A DNA stretch of 64,000 nucleotides from Leishmania mexicana MHOM/GT/2001/U1103. Its lineage: Eukaryota; Euglenozoa; Kinetoplastea; Trypanosomatida; Trypanosomatidae. Position numbers and translations under genes: made by a program. Below, piece after piece: positions 29,798 through 41,400 of the stretch; the stretch's first letter is position 1; every line of letters starts with the position of its first letter. The notes under the pieces were generated by a model, which was given only the letters and a program-made list of their open reading frames with translations, was not told where the DNA came from and ran no database searches. The DNA lies in NCBI RefSeq assembly GCF_000234665.1, contig NC_018324.1:2736944-2800943 (forward strand). Reading direction: 5' to 3'.

Positions 29798-31637
29798 ATG
29801 CTGGCTGCAGCAATGCTGCTGCCGCGTTTACGGGTGCTCTCTGCAGCGCTAACGAAGCGACAGCGAACAACAGCGGCACTCATCCTTACGGTCATCCTTG
29901 CCTTCTAGGCAAATTTAGTGAGTGCGGGCCCCGCGCAGCAGCCTCTGCACAATGCAGGTGATGACGGCAAAAGCTCCAATGTGAAAGACGCGCTGCCTGC
30001 GCTTGCGTAGCGGCCCTTCCTTGTTATCGCTCTCGCGGCGATCGCTATCGTCACGTGGATGATGCTGGCTGCCCTGCACTGGTGTCGTGCCTGCAGCCGC
30101 CGCACAGAGGACGCTGTGCAAGGCGACGAGATCAACGAGAGCATCCGTCTCATGACATCCCGTCTGTACCAGACACAACAGCTGCGGGCCGCTCAGCAGC
30201 AGCGCGGGTCTTGCACAGACACGCTTCAGAACGGAGCGATGAATCTAAGGATGCAAAAGCCTCTTGAATCCTCTGGCCGACAGCTGCAAGTACACATCTC
30301 TTCATGCAATGCGTCCGACGAGGACGCGGAGGTTTTACTGACCTCGAAGACCGCCGTGCCATCGTCTTTACGCCTCCATCACTCCCGACCACCGCCGCCG
30401 CCACCGATTTATCAGCAGCATCTGCAGAGTGCATCAGTGACCTCGAGCTATCAGCGCGGTATAGGTGGTGGCGGCGACTTGCTGGCCGAGCCCAAATCGG
30501 ACTCGTTCACGTCACTGTCCTCCGCACGCGGACTGAAAGCCGCCGTGCCCATGCCGCCTCTTGATACGCAGCACCGGATCCACTCCGTCGCTTCGATCTG
30601 CGGTGTCCACACGCGTGGTTGCCAGAATCTTAAACGCAGAGATGCTTTACGTCGTGCCCCGCGGGCTCTCCAGCTACACATGGAACGGCCGGCATCCCCC
30701 TTGTGTGCGGCCCCCCCCCCTGCACACAGCACCCGTCTCGCTCGTCATCCACTCTAACGACATGACGCGAATTGGAGGAGTCGCTCTTCTACCCAGAGAT
30801 TTCAGCTCTTCAGTTCCCGGTTGACCTCTTGGGGAAGTCGAGCGTGGGTGCGGATGAGTCTGTGCTGGAAAAAAAACAGTGTAGGGACATTGGTGGGGCA
30901 TTACCGCGGCGGCGACGGGGCACAAGTACCACGCGGCACAGCTGATGGCTGCGTCGAACATGGCATGGATGCAATGGCGCGGCACAGAGGCGTTGCGGCG
31001 GCATACAGACATGCCGACCTCCACATCCATCTCGAGGAAGTGGATGAGCAGGACGAAACACCGATGCCGCAGCGGTGTCGTTATGGATGTGCTGGGGAGA
31101 AGCACCGATTTCTTTTGCCTTCGCTGACGTCGCATTCATGCCCACGGCGCAAGTGTGAGGGTGACGCCGTGCTAGTGAGCAAAAGCCCTGCAGCAGAGGA
31201 TAGCCGAGTAAACTTCGCAGCGGGCAGCAACTCAGCTGTCCTACAAGCCGCACGGACAGAGCAGCGGGCCCATGAGACCGTAGCTGCTGCTGTTGCGGAA
31301 GGTGGTGACTCGTCGCTCGATGCAGCTGTTGTCGCTGACGATGCGTGGTTGCAGAGACGCTTCACCCCCCAGTCACTTAAAGAGTACGAGGGAATCGGGC
31401 TGCAGCCCACTTCTGCTCGTATCTCTGCACCCCCACCTCTCTACGCTAACAGGCACGGAGCTCGCGCGTGGCACAGGTGCCTCCTCATCCCCCACCACCA
31501 CCACTGAAGCGCGTGCAGCGAAAATCGACCGAGGAAGCGCTCGACAACTCAACAACCTACTAACGAATACTCGATGCACAATCTACGGCGCCCCTCCCCC
31601 TCCCCCGGTAGCACGGCTATGTCCAAGCAGTGTCTAG
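29798..31637 (+). pseudogene. Decayed gene for a probable type I membrane protein
   Basis: Coding-like sequence spread over all three frames. It opens with ATG 29798 (or 29813) and a basic then hydrophobic leader (ALILTVILAF). An in-frame TAG follows at 29906, a short polar ectodomain-like stretch, a second in-frame TAG at 30008, and directly after it a membrane helix (FLVIALAAIAIVTWMMLAAL). The same frame stays open to TAA 30755 with a polar, Ser/Pro-rich tail. Coding-like peptides then continue in other frames: ESLFYPEISALQFPVDLLG near 30780-30835, an acidic EEVDEQDETP near 31035-31065, and RFTPQSLKEYEGIG near 31360-31400. At least two stops plus at least two frameshifts mean it is not translatable as one protein. 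The intact parent family was not recognised. Confidence 0.6.
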
Positions 31638-32757
31638 TGGTACGCGTTTGTATGTCGCTCTCAGTGCATGTGGAAGTCTTGGATGTGATGGAACACCGCC
31701 GATGGCGCGCCGCATGCCCCCTCCCCCCCCCACACACACACACTTGCGTCTCTCTAAGCTTTAGTCCATGTGTATACGTTTTCCCTTTTGCATGTCATCA
31801 ACTTCTTTGCATTGAACTCTGGTTGATGTATACATGGCTGTCCCGTCCTCCCCTCTCTGGGCACCTTGTGTGTGCGTGTGTGCTTTAGCGCACGGGCGCC
31901 TCCTGCTCTCCCCCCCCTCTCTCTCTGTGTGTGTGCGTGTTCTTTGCGCGTCCCCTTCCGACCTGCTTTGCGCATTTTGTGTGTTTTTTTGGGGGTTTAC
32001 GTCTCGTCCTCGCGCCGTGGAGCCGCTCGCGGTGGGGTAAGGAGTGCTGGCCGTCGTCATTGACGACACCCCGTTACCCTCTCCCCTCCCCTCCCCAGCA
32101 TGGGACCGAGTCACTGACGCAGGCACATTGTGCACACACCAGCAGCAACGCGTAGGTGTGTGCGCGTGGCCTGTTCAGCCTGCGTATTGGATATACGTCC
32201 TGGCGTTCCCTTTTTCCATTTCTTGGTTTCGCAGCACCTCACCTGTGTTGCCAGATGTTTGTGTTGTCAAGGCAACGTCTGCAGTCGACCTCCCTACGCC
32301 AGTGAAACTGCCACGGTGTCATTGCGTGTGAAGAGCGCCGCTCTTCCGAGCGGTAGTGTCTGCACCTTCCTATTGTTCTGCCTGCGCACATCTCTATCTA
32401 CCTCTATACACAGATGTGTGTTGGCGTCCTCGTCGTGCGCTATTGCCCCCTCCTCCCCCTCCTCGTCTTTGCCTTTCTCTCCTGTTTTTCTCTCGTCCTG
32501 CTCGCTCTCGCATTTTTCATTTTCACGTGCTGTGCTGATCAGGTCCGGAGTACCCCAACCGCTGCCGTCGTTCGCTGCTGATGTCGTCGTGGACCGCACA
32601 CATATGTGCATGTATTGATTCTTCTCTGCCTTAGGCTCCTCCGTTGCTGCTCTTCCATTGGCGCATGGCTGGACCGTCTTCTCTCGCCTTTTGGTGTCAT
32701 GGGCATCGCACAGCAGCTCCTTCGGTGCGTGTTCGGTGCTCTGAGTCCGTCATGGCG
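31638..32757. other. Intergenic region
   Basis: Non-coding. It contains C-runs (31720-31731), CA and TG microsatellites (31732-31743, 31866-31878, 31925-31938), a T-run (31984-31990) and CT-rich sequence. No gene is seen. Confidence 0.6.
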
Positions 32758-33321
32758 GGGGTGGCACCGCTCCGTGCTTCGTACCTCAGGGTCCAGCACA
32801 CTCACTCTCTCTGTGTGGGACGGAAGCCAAGCAGCCCCTTATGTCCCTGCCGATGCCAGACCACCTCTGGTGCCGACAGGGCCAAGCACCCACGGCGCAA
32901 GGGGAGGCGAGAGCGATGCATCGCTGCGGATGCCGGCGGTGATTCCCCGCACGGCGTGGCGCCAGAGCGAGCTGCGACAACGCAGCCGTGTGCGCCATCC
33001 ATGCGATGGGCAAAGGGCCAGCCGGACTCGCACCCACCTCACCAGGTCCTCCCACCGCGCTGCTGGTGGTGGGGAGCCTGGGCCACCCCCCGACGGCGAC
33101 ACTGCGTGGCGACCGGCACGATGGGAGCGGCTGTGGGGCGACCTGCGAGGTGGGGCTGGTGGGTGGAGGCTGAGTCCGAGGTGATGCTCCGATGAATGAG
33201 TAGGCGCATTGCTGTCACGCGTGTGTGTGTGTGTGTGAGGGGGGGAAGGGCGGGGGAGGTGCGGCGTAGTTCGACCTCATGTTCTATGGCCGGGGCACTG
33301 CCCACAGCGGAAGCAGAAGAA
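32758..33321 (+). repeat. SIDER-like repeat, copy D (full length)
   Basis: Plus-strand copy sharing both ends with copy A: it starts GGGGTGGCACCGCTCCG and ends CCACAGCGGAAGCAGAAGAA. Differences from copy A are few: a GTACCT in place of GCACTT near 32781, a slightly shorter CT repeat, and a longer GT tract. It lies between the decayed gene and a membrane-protein gene. Confidence 0.7.
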
Positions 33322-34234
33322 CTGTTCGCGACTTTCCTTTATCCTTACACGTTGTTCTCGGGACAACGCGGTGTGACGTGGCTGACTGGACGCTCGGCTT
33401 GCTGTTTTACTGCCCATTAAAAGCGCGACGTTTTGCTCGACCCTGCCAATGATGCATCTCTCCAGTTGGCATCCTTGTTGGAGGAAAGGGGGCCTCCTCT
33501 CGTTCTCTCGTTCTTTGCACTATCCGTGCCCACGGAAGTGAGTGACTCCCATCGGCACCTCCTTCGGGTCCACCCCCGGTGCGGCAGAAAGCGGAAGGGA
33601 TGGGTGGTACCGCACTCTCGTCGGCACCCGAACAGGGTCGTACACGCGTATTTGGCTCTCTTATAAGAGACACGCTCTGTTCCCGCCAGTGTGGCCCTCG
33701 GTGCTGATGACACGACCGCGCGCACGCACACACAACACACAAAACACTGGCCAGAAGCTGGATGGGTGTAGACGCTTACGCGAACTCGCTTAATGGCCTC
33801 GGTGCAACGACCTCACTCTACCCTCGTGCGCGCTGGCCATGGAGCAGGAGTGTGTTGATACAGTTACACGCTCCTCCCCCTCCCGACACTCACGCGGAAA
33901 CCGGAAAACACAGGCAAACGCAAGTCAGCGACGACATCCGGCGCCGCACCGGCCACCCCTTCCTCGTTCGCGTCTTCCGCTCAACCCTCTTTGGCTCCTT
34001 TCGAGTTTTGTGCAACCTGCTAGTCGGCTAACCTCTCTCGCCCCTTGCTCTCTTCATCTCCGGGTTTGCATCGGCACCGGCACCATCACCACCACCGCCC
34101 AGAAGAAATTCCGAGGGGGCCGCTTCTGAGTCCTGTCCACCTCTTCCTCCCAGAGCACCGCTATACCTGTGAGTGTTGTTGCTCCCACATATTCGCCCGT
34201 GAGGGTAACCCCAAAGCGTTCGCCTTTCATTGCG
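33322..34234. other. Intergenic region
   Basis: Non-coding, with a CACACACAACACACAAAACAC stretch (33725-33747) and CT-rich tracts before the next gene (33970-34070, 34135-34155, AG at 34154). No gene is recognised. Confidence 0.6.
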
Positions 34235-35197
34235 ATGAGGCGCTCGCCGGCACGCATCAGAACTGTCGCGCTCCTGGTGGCCCTCGTGGCGCTGCTTGGC
34301 ACAACAGCGGTGCGGGCATACTCTGTCCGCTATGCGGGCAAGACTTCCGCTAATGGTATCATGAACTTTGAGTCGTTGGGCTACTGCGCCCAGGATGACT
34401 CGGGGCACTCGATGATGCCGAAGCTACGGAGCTATCAGTTATCTGCCGCAGATGTAATGTTGACGAACAAGTTCGACATGGCCCCGATCGGTGGCGAGTC
34501 GCGCCAGTCCGCCTGCCTCAGTGAAAATTGCACGTGGCAGTTCAACCACGGCTTGTACTACCGCAACGAATTGACGTTCTTCTACGGAGTTGTGTACAAG
34601 GGCACTCTGCGCGGTGGCCCGGCCGAAGGCGTGTACAACAACTTTGCCTCTGGCCAGCCGCTCTGGTGGAGTAACGTCAGCTATTGGGGCGGCCGCCAGC
34701 CGTACATGGCAAGCAACGGCGAATGGAGGAACGGCAACGTAGTCACATACTACACGCAGTGGGTGTGCGAGTACTACGAGTACCAACAGTCGGATGCGTC
34801 CATCTTCCCTACCTACCCGGACGGTGACGTCATCACGGAGCATTTCGCCGGAGGCTACTACCACTGCGGCAGGTTGGTGGAGCGCGACTCACAGGGTCGG
34901 TGGATCTACCAACGCTGCAAGGAGCCGTTCCCATGGTGGGCCGGTCTCCTCATCGCCGTCATCAGCCTCATCGCGGTGGTCGTCATTATCATTACAGTCT
35001 GCTGCTGGGCCTTCTACTGCAAGCGGACGAAGGATTCCAAGGAGCAGATGCACCAACTGGAGACGCTGGCTGACAACCCGGCGCATGTGCCGACGCAGAC
35101 ACAGGTGGGCCTGAGCCGCACTCCGCTCTACAACGGCGGCGATCAGTCGATCCATGACGAGTACTCCGACGCGGAGGCCGAAGTAGGTGCGCACTAG
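34235..35197 (+). CDS. Type I membrane protein, function unknown
   Basis: 320-residue protein with a clear signal peptide (MRRSPARIRT followed by VALLVALVALLG, cleavage probably after VRA near residue 28). The ~210-residue extracellular/lumenal domain is rich in Tyr, Trp and Asn, has two N-glycosylation sequons (NCT, NVS) and several Cys. One transmembrane helix (AGLLIAVISLIAVVVIIITV, about 231-250) ends in a CCWAFYC juxtamembrane cluster that could be palmitoylated. A ~65-residue acidic cytosolic tail follows. The ectodomain matches no family I recognise; it may be kinetoplastid-specific. The in-frame GTG upstream (34169) is not a valid start; the ATG at 34235 places the signal peptide correctly. 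Confidence 0.8.
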   Translation: MRRSPARIRTVALLVALVALLGTTAVRAYSVRYAGKTSANGIMNFESLGYCAQDDSGHSMMPKLRSYQLSAADVMLTNKFDMAPIGGESRQSACLSENCTWQFNHGLYYRNELTFFYGVVYKGTLRGGPAEGVYNNFASGQPLWWSNVSYWGGRQPYMASNGEWRNGNVVTYYTQWVCEYYEYQQSDASIFPTYPDGDVITEHFAGGYYHCGRLVERDSQGRWIYQRCKEPFPWWAGLLIAVISLIAVVVIIITVCCWAFYCKRTKDSKEQMHQLETLADNPAHVPTQTQVGLSRTPLYNGGDQSIHDEYSDAEAEVGAH

Positions 35198-38100
35198 CGT
35201 GCGTGAGGGTGTGCTGGAGGAGAGGTTTGACCTTCACCTCCGCCTCTCCTCTCCCATGTGCACAGCCTACCTGCGCTTCTCCTACCCTCGTGCATGTTTG
35301 GGTATGCATGTATGTGCGTGGGTGTAAGCGTGTGTTTCCCCCTCCCTCCCCCTCTACCCCCCTCCCCCCGCACGCGTGCTTCATGCGCCGATTTATGTGT
35401 CCATGCATACAGTAATATGTATATGTATACGCTATATATGTGCATATATTCTAAATGGCAGTTTTTCTTGTTCTCGGAGCTCCTTCGAGCCCCGCTCACC
35501 CCTCTCCGTCCTCTCCCCCACCCCTGCGCACCGGCTCCCTCTCCTTCCGATTTTCTCGTTTCAAAGCGACGAGGTATACGTCACGCACACTCGGCTCTGA
35601 CGCAGGTCGGCACAGGCGTTGCGACGTGCGGCTGTGTCGGGGCACCCGCAAAGGAGAGGGAGGAAAGAGAGGGAGAGACAGGGCGGGCGAGAGGATACTT
35701 GGCCGAGGTGCCCCTCATGTGTTTTCGTGCGTCTTGCGTTGTTTTGCGGCCGTTTTCTTGAAGCCCCTCCCCCTCCCCTGCCTTCTTCTGACGATACACC
35801 TCTCTCTATTGTTGTGGGTGTCTATGTGTGTGCGTGCCTGTGTGTGTGTGTGTGTGCTCTGTGGGCGTGTGTCTGTCCGTGGAGAAAACCCCGATAGAGA
35901 GAGAGCCCACGAACACACATACACCACACATACACCGCACGCATGTCCACCATTACGTCGCCATCGACGTCCCTCTTGTCTCATTTTCTTTGCATATATA
36001 TATATATATTCGAGGGTGGAGCGAGAGGACGTAAGTGGCATGGGCTGTATGTGCCGCTCCTGCCTCACAGCGTGCCTTCTCGTCCCGTCCTCTCCATGAC
36101 GCGACTTCCTTGTTTCTCCTTCCTCTTTGCTCCCCTCCCTCCATGTCGATGACTGTGGCATCCGTGTACGCGGCTGTGCGCACTGGCAGGTGAGGAGAGA
36201 CATGGCTCGGTGTACGGGAACCCTCCACAGATGACGAAAGAGGGTGAGCTGTGCTAGGGACAGCCAAGTGGTGGACCCAGACAGAGGCGGCAACGCTTGT
36301 GGGTGCGCTGTTCCGCCACGCCGTCTCTGTGTGTGCACATATTGCGGTTTGCCTTCTTCGCTCCAGCGAAGGCATTCTGCGCGTCTTTGTTCTGTGACGT
36401 TCCCTCACGCGAAAAGGCAATGGGGCTGCGGCTGCTGCTGTCGCTGTCGCCTCACACTGACACAGCCTCCTCCCCGCCCTGTTTTCCCGTTCCACGAGCT
36501 GCTTTGGGTCTTTCAGCGCGGCCTTCGCTGCAGGCGAAACGAAGCGCGCGTACTCCGGAAGAGGGAAGACCACCCACTTTCACAGCTTGTTGCGTCCTTA
36601 CCTGTGTGAGGCTCCCTTTTGGGAAGTTGGTGCGGTGGCCAGCGGTGGGCGCGAGCAACAGCAATGACAGCCATGCGCAGTGATAGTAGTTTCCACCGCT
36701 GCAGCGAGGTTGACCGCGTCAGAGTACGGACCGTTCAAGGAAGAAAGGCGAAGACGAGGGGTTGTCGTGCTGCACAGCACGCGCCCATACACGCACACGC
36801 AAAGCCACACTTCGAGTCCGTGAGACGTGTGTGTGTGTGTGTGTGTGTGACTGCATCGAGCTTGCAGGTGTAGCTTCGCCCTTGCACGCGTGTGGCTGCG
36901 TATGCGTCTCTGTGCGGTGCCGCTCTTGGTGCCAGACATGGGTTTCCTCCTCCTTTTCGTATATTCGTTTTGTTTGCCTGTCCTTTGTATTGGTGCGAGT
37001 TCGTGTGCACGTATGTGCGTGTACGTGTGTCCTTGCACAATCCGCCGCTCTCCGTGTGCCTGTGTCTGTCTGTCTGTGTGTGTGTGTGGCTGTGTTGCTT
37101 CTGTGCGTGGAAGGCATGACGTCCTCCTTCGGAGGACTTGGCTCTCTGTTGCTGTGCTGCGATGGCTCGCTCTTCGACTCAGTCCTCTCCATCTATTCTT
37201 TCCCCTGGCGCCCATCTATTCCTTCGCGTTCGCTCTTGGGTTTGCGCACGCCTCTACGCTTCGTTTTTGTGTTGGCATCCGCTTCCTGTATGTATGCACG
37301 TAGGCACACGTGTACGTCATGATGAGTCGGTGTCCCTCATCATCGTCGCCACGCTCTGGTGAGGGGTTGGGTGGGGATGGCACAGCGCTCGCCGAAAAAA
37401 AAAACAAGAAGGGAGAGGAAGGTCCCCCGCGCTTACGCTGTTTGGGTTACGCAAACAGCGCAGAGACACACACACACATACACATCAATCGGTGATGCCG
37501 AGACGTACGTAGACGAGTCTCTCTGTGCCTCTCCCCCTCCCCTCCCCTCCACCCATTCACATGTAAACCTGTTTTTCTTTCGACACTCCCGTGTCCTCCC
37601 CATTCTCGGCGCTCTCATTTTGATTTTGGTTCTTGGTTTTTCTCCTCCCATCTGTTCTGCCTTCATCCCCACCACCTCTTGTCGTCCCTGCGCACGGTCT
37701 TTCCAGCCCTTCCTCTCCCCCCTTCCCCACCCTTCTGTACTGACCCCCGCCCCCTCCCCCAGCTGCCACACCGACATGTGATCAAGGGCCTCACGCGTGC
37801 GTGAGCGCGTGCGTCTGTCTGTGTGTGTTTGTATCTCTATGCGCTCGCCCATGTTCTTGTCGTTGTGGTTGCAGCGCACGGCGCCCCGCATCGCGTTAGG
37901 CAACAAAGAGGCGCAGAAATCCCCCGCCCTCCACCCACCCAAGGAAAACAGAATGCGCTGCTAAAGTAAGCAAAACGTAGGGCACAGACACACACACACG
38001 GAGATATACGGGAACACAGGGACATTTCTCACTGGCTGGCAGGCCGACAGGCGCGTACCGCCACTGGCCGATGCAGCCTTCACCACCATCTGCGTGCTTG

Positions 38101-38464
38101 CTTTCTGTTTAGGTGTTGGTGGCGCTGGTACGTACGCTTTGTATCGGCTTCGTCCGAGTCTCTCTCGCTTACTTATCCGCTCGTCGTGTTCTTCGTCGCA
38201 TCTTTCCCGTATCTCTGCTCACCCGCACATCACCGCTGCGTGCGGTCATGCACACGCGCAGTTCTCCTCTCTTCTCTGCGTAGCGTCGTATCCACCTCCT
38301 TGCGCCAGCGGGAGCCCCTGTGGGCTAGAAGGTATCTGTGCTCCCCCATCATACAGACGCTTCCTCATTTCGCTGGGCCCACGCGCCACCCCCGCCCCGC
38401 CCCATTTTCGGGTGCCACAGACCACAAACACGCACAAGCGAACGGACGGTTTCACACTCTGCAA
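35198..38464. other. Very long intergenic region (3.3 kb)
   Basis: No protein gene is supported despite many open frames, all of which are Ser/Pro/Cys/His-rich shadows of CT and CA low-complexity sequence. Landmarks: (GT)n at 35841-35854, an (AT)n tract at 35994-36009, (GT)n at 36828-36848 and 37074-37088, an A-run at 37395-37404, CA repeats at 37467-37480 and 37989-38000. No tRNA, rRNA or snoRNA pattern was recognised. Size is compatible with a long 3' UTR or a lost gene. Confidence 0.55.
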
Positions 38465-41400
38465 ATGGAGCTGCTGCTGGTCAGACTTAACTGCTCGGAG
38501 TGGTATGAGCGGGTCCAGGCCTTTCTCGTCTTGGCGACGGAGCGTGTGACGTCGCTTCGGTCCGGCATCTTCTGGACCCTCTCATACGTGCTGTTGCTGG
38601 CCCTCATGTACCTCTTTCACTCGCCGTTCCGCTCACAGCTGGAGACCCGCACGGACTGGTACGCGCAGGTCACGAAGGGGCTGCAGATATGGCTCGCGGT
38701 GGTCCTTCTGTGCTTCCATGTCGGGCCTCATTTGATGGAGTCTCGCTCTGCCGCTGCTGCCTCGACGACTGCGAAGTCGGTAGCCTCGGACGCAACGCAG
38801 CACATCCTTGCCGAGGACGCGGTGGCCACCATCTTCTTTCCGACCTTCTGCTTCACTAGCTCTTTCTGCCTACTCCTGCACAAGATCAAGCGCCGATACA
38901 AGCTCGCCTTCACCTACGGGCCCAGCTTCACGGTTGTGATGATCAACTCGGTGCTCTTGTCGAGCTTTGCGATGATGCACTACACGACATGCAGTGAGGT
39001 CTTTTCGACGGTGGAGATCGCCGTCGGGGCGCCGGAGAAGACGTGGTCGGCTCCTTTCATTGGAAGCCTGATGCCGTCGTCGACGTGGCTTCGGGCATCG
39101 CAGGTCGTCTGCCCGCAGCCAGTTGCGAAGAAGCCGTTTGCATGCATTGCCTTTTTATGCTTTCTCTGCGTGGCCTTTGTTTGGGTCGATTATCTTTACA
39201 AGAAGCATCTCGCTGGCGGAGACCCGTCGCGCGGCATCCTGTGGGCAGACATGTACCCGGAGAAAGCGCGAAGCAACAACTTCCCGCTGGCCGCCTCGTC
39301 GCGCGCCTCCCTCATCTTTCGTCGCTGGGGCCTGCGACGCACCCCCACCCGCGTCAATCACGTAGCGAAGAGTCTTGGGCTCCCCGAAGGCGATCCAAGA
39401 CTCCAGGAGGCGGTCCCGAAGACCATTTCGCTGCCCAGTCACGCAAAACACGCAAAGCGGTGGGGTGACGGCGACGTGGACCCGACCGGGTGGCAGGACG
39501 AGCACGACCGACTCGGCGTGTCAGCCGAGCAGTACGTCTCTCACCCTACGAACCGACCAGGGATGGTGCCGTGGTTCTCCACATTCATCATTAGAACGAC
39601 ATGGCAGGCGCTGGCGCGCATGTCGCTCGAGTTCCTCACCTTCGACGTGCGTGTGCTGCAGCACTACGCGAAACCGAAGGTTTTCGAGTTCCACTTCGGG
39701 TCGTCCCTGAAAGAGTTGCCGCGCTTTCGCATCGACGGCGAAGAAGACAGCACGTGCACCGACAACGAGCCGGCCGTGGCCGGTACTGCCACCCTCTCTG
39801 TCGCCTCTTCACCGACACCACTGCGTTCTCAGGCTACGGACGCACTCGTGCCGTTGCTGCCCAAGATCCACCCGAAAAGAAAGGAGGTCGAGAAAGGCGA
39901 CGGGGATATCTGGTTCGACTGGATCGCCGACGTTGGGGATGGCTTCAACCCAACGTACGCCATGGCACGCCTCCTGGCTCGGCCATCCCTCAAAATACGG
40001 TCGCATCGCCCGCCGAGCAAGAGAGTCGGCCTTTCCTTCTTGTCAGCCTTTGATGACTCGACGCCGACGGAAACGCCGACTTTCGACAGGGAACCCTCCG
40101 TGCTGCCGCGTGGGTCTTTTGTGCTGGTTGGCGGCGACCTCGCCTATCCCAGCCCTAACGACGAGACGTACACAACGCGCCTGTTGGAGCCGTACCACGA
40201 CGCGATGAGCAGCAACGCGCGGCTGCAGAGCGTGTTCCACGTGGAGCAACGGCGCGTGGTTGTCGCGGACGCGAGCGACGCGGACGTTGCCCACATGCAC
40301 ATGTTGGACGCTGAGACGGTGTCTAGGATGGCGACGGGGCATGCTGCGCTGCGGACGGGGCGCGCGACGGCGGAGGAGGCGCTGCGGAGCGTGCCGCTGC
40401 TGTTCGCGATCCCCGGCAACCACGACTGGTTCGACGGGCTGACGACGTACCGCAAGTACATCCTTGAGCGGACATGGCTAGGGGGGTGGCTGATGCCGCA
40501 GCGCAGCAGCTTCTTTGTGCTGCAGCTGCCGCACAACTGGTTCGTGCTGTGTGGCGACACGGGCAACGTGCAGGACATCGATGTAGCGCAGCGCAACTAC
40601 TTCCTGGATGTGATCGAGAAACACATGGACGCGGAGAGCTGCGTGATCCTGGCAGCGCACGAGCCGGGCTGGCTTTACGATTCGATGCTGTGCAAGTCGG
40701 AGCTGACTCAGCCGGAATTGGCGAAGGTGTCTGAGGCCCTCGGCACGCGCCTGCGTCTACGACTGGCGGGCGACATTCACCACTACTCCCGCCATACGCC
40801 GCGCGACGCCAGCTCGGAGGCTGCGACGCTGGTAGTGAGCGGCGGTGGTGGCGCCTTCCTGCACGGTCCACGGAACACACCGATCGTGTCGCAACTGACG
40901 GCGTACCGCCGCGCCTGCGCCTTTCCAGCCCACAATACGCTTCCCATACTGCTAAGTCGCCTGCTGGGGTTTCGAGTGATCAACTGGAAGTTCGACCTCA
41001 TCATTGGAGTCTTGAGTTTTCTTGTCGTGGTGTCGTTGCTGCCGCAGTCCATCAAGGATGTGCGGCGCGACTCGGAGAGCACCCCACTCATGACGCTGCC
41101 AGATGCGGCGGCGGCGTGGTGGGAGCGGGTATGCGTGTACGTCGTGACGCTCTTCACCAAGGGCATCGCGTCGGTCTTGGCCACACTCGTCTTCTTCGCT
41201 GCCTTCGCGGCAGCTGGCGTAGAGAGAAACACGCCGGTCTGGATGCGGCTGCTGCATTCGTCCTTCTGGACTTTTCTCACGGTTTTCGTCTGCTGCGGCA
41301 TGCTCGCGTACTTGATATGCACGCTGCAGTATATGGTGGACAACGACATGCTGGTGTCCGCCGATGGTCACTGGGGCAGCGCTGTCGAGGACCAGGTGCG

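Noticed and set aside
29906..30010. Stop-codon readthrough or TAG reassignment in the decayed gene
   Set aside because: Other genes here use ordinary stops, and downstream frameshifts independently indicate decay.
33705..33720. C-box-like CTGATGA near 33704
   Set aside because: First base does not fit RTGATGA and no D box or terminal stem follows within snoRNA range.
35455..36099. Open frames of up to ~210 codons in the 3.3-kb gap
   Set aside because: Arise from CT/CA-rich DNA, with Ser/Pro/Cys/Arg-rich products and no sustained coding character.
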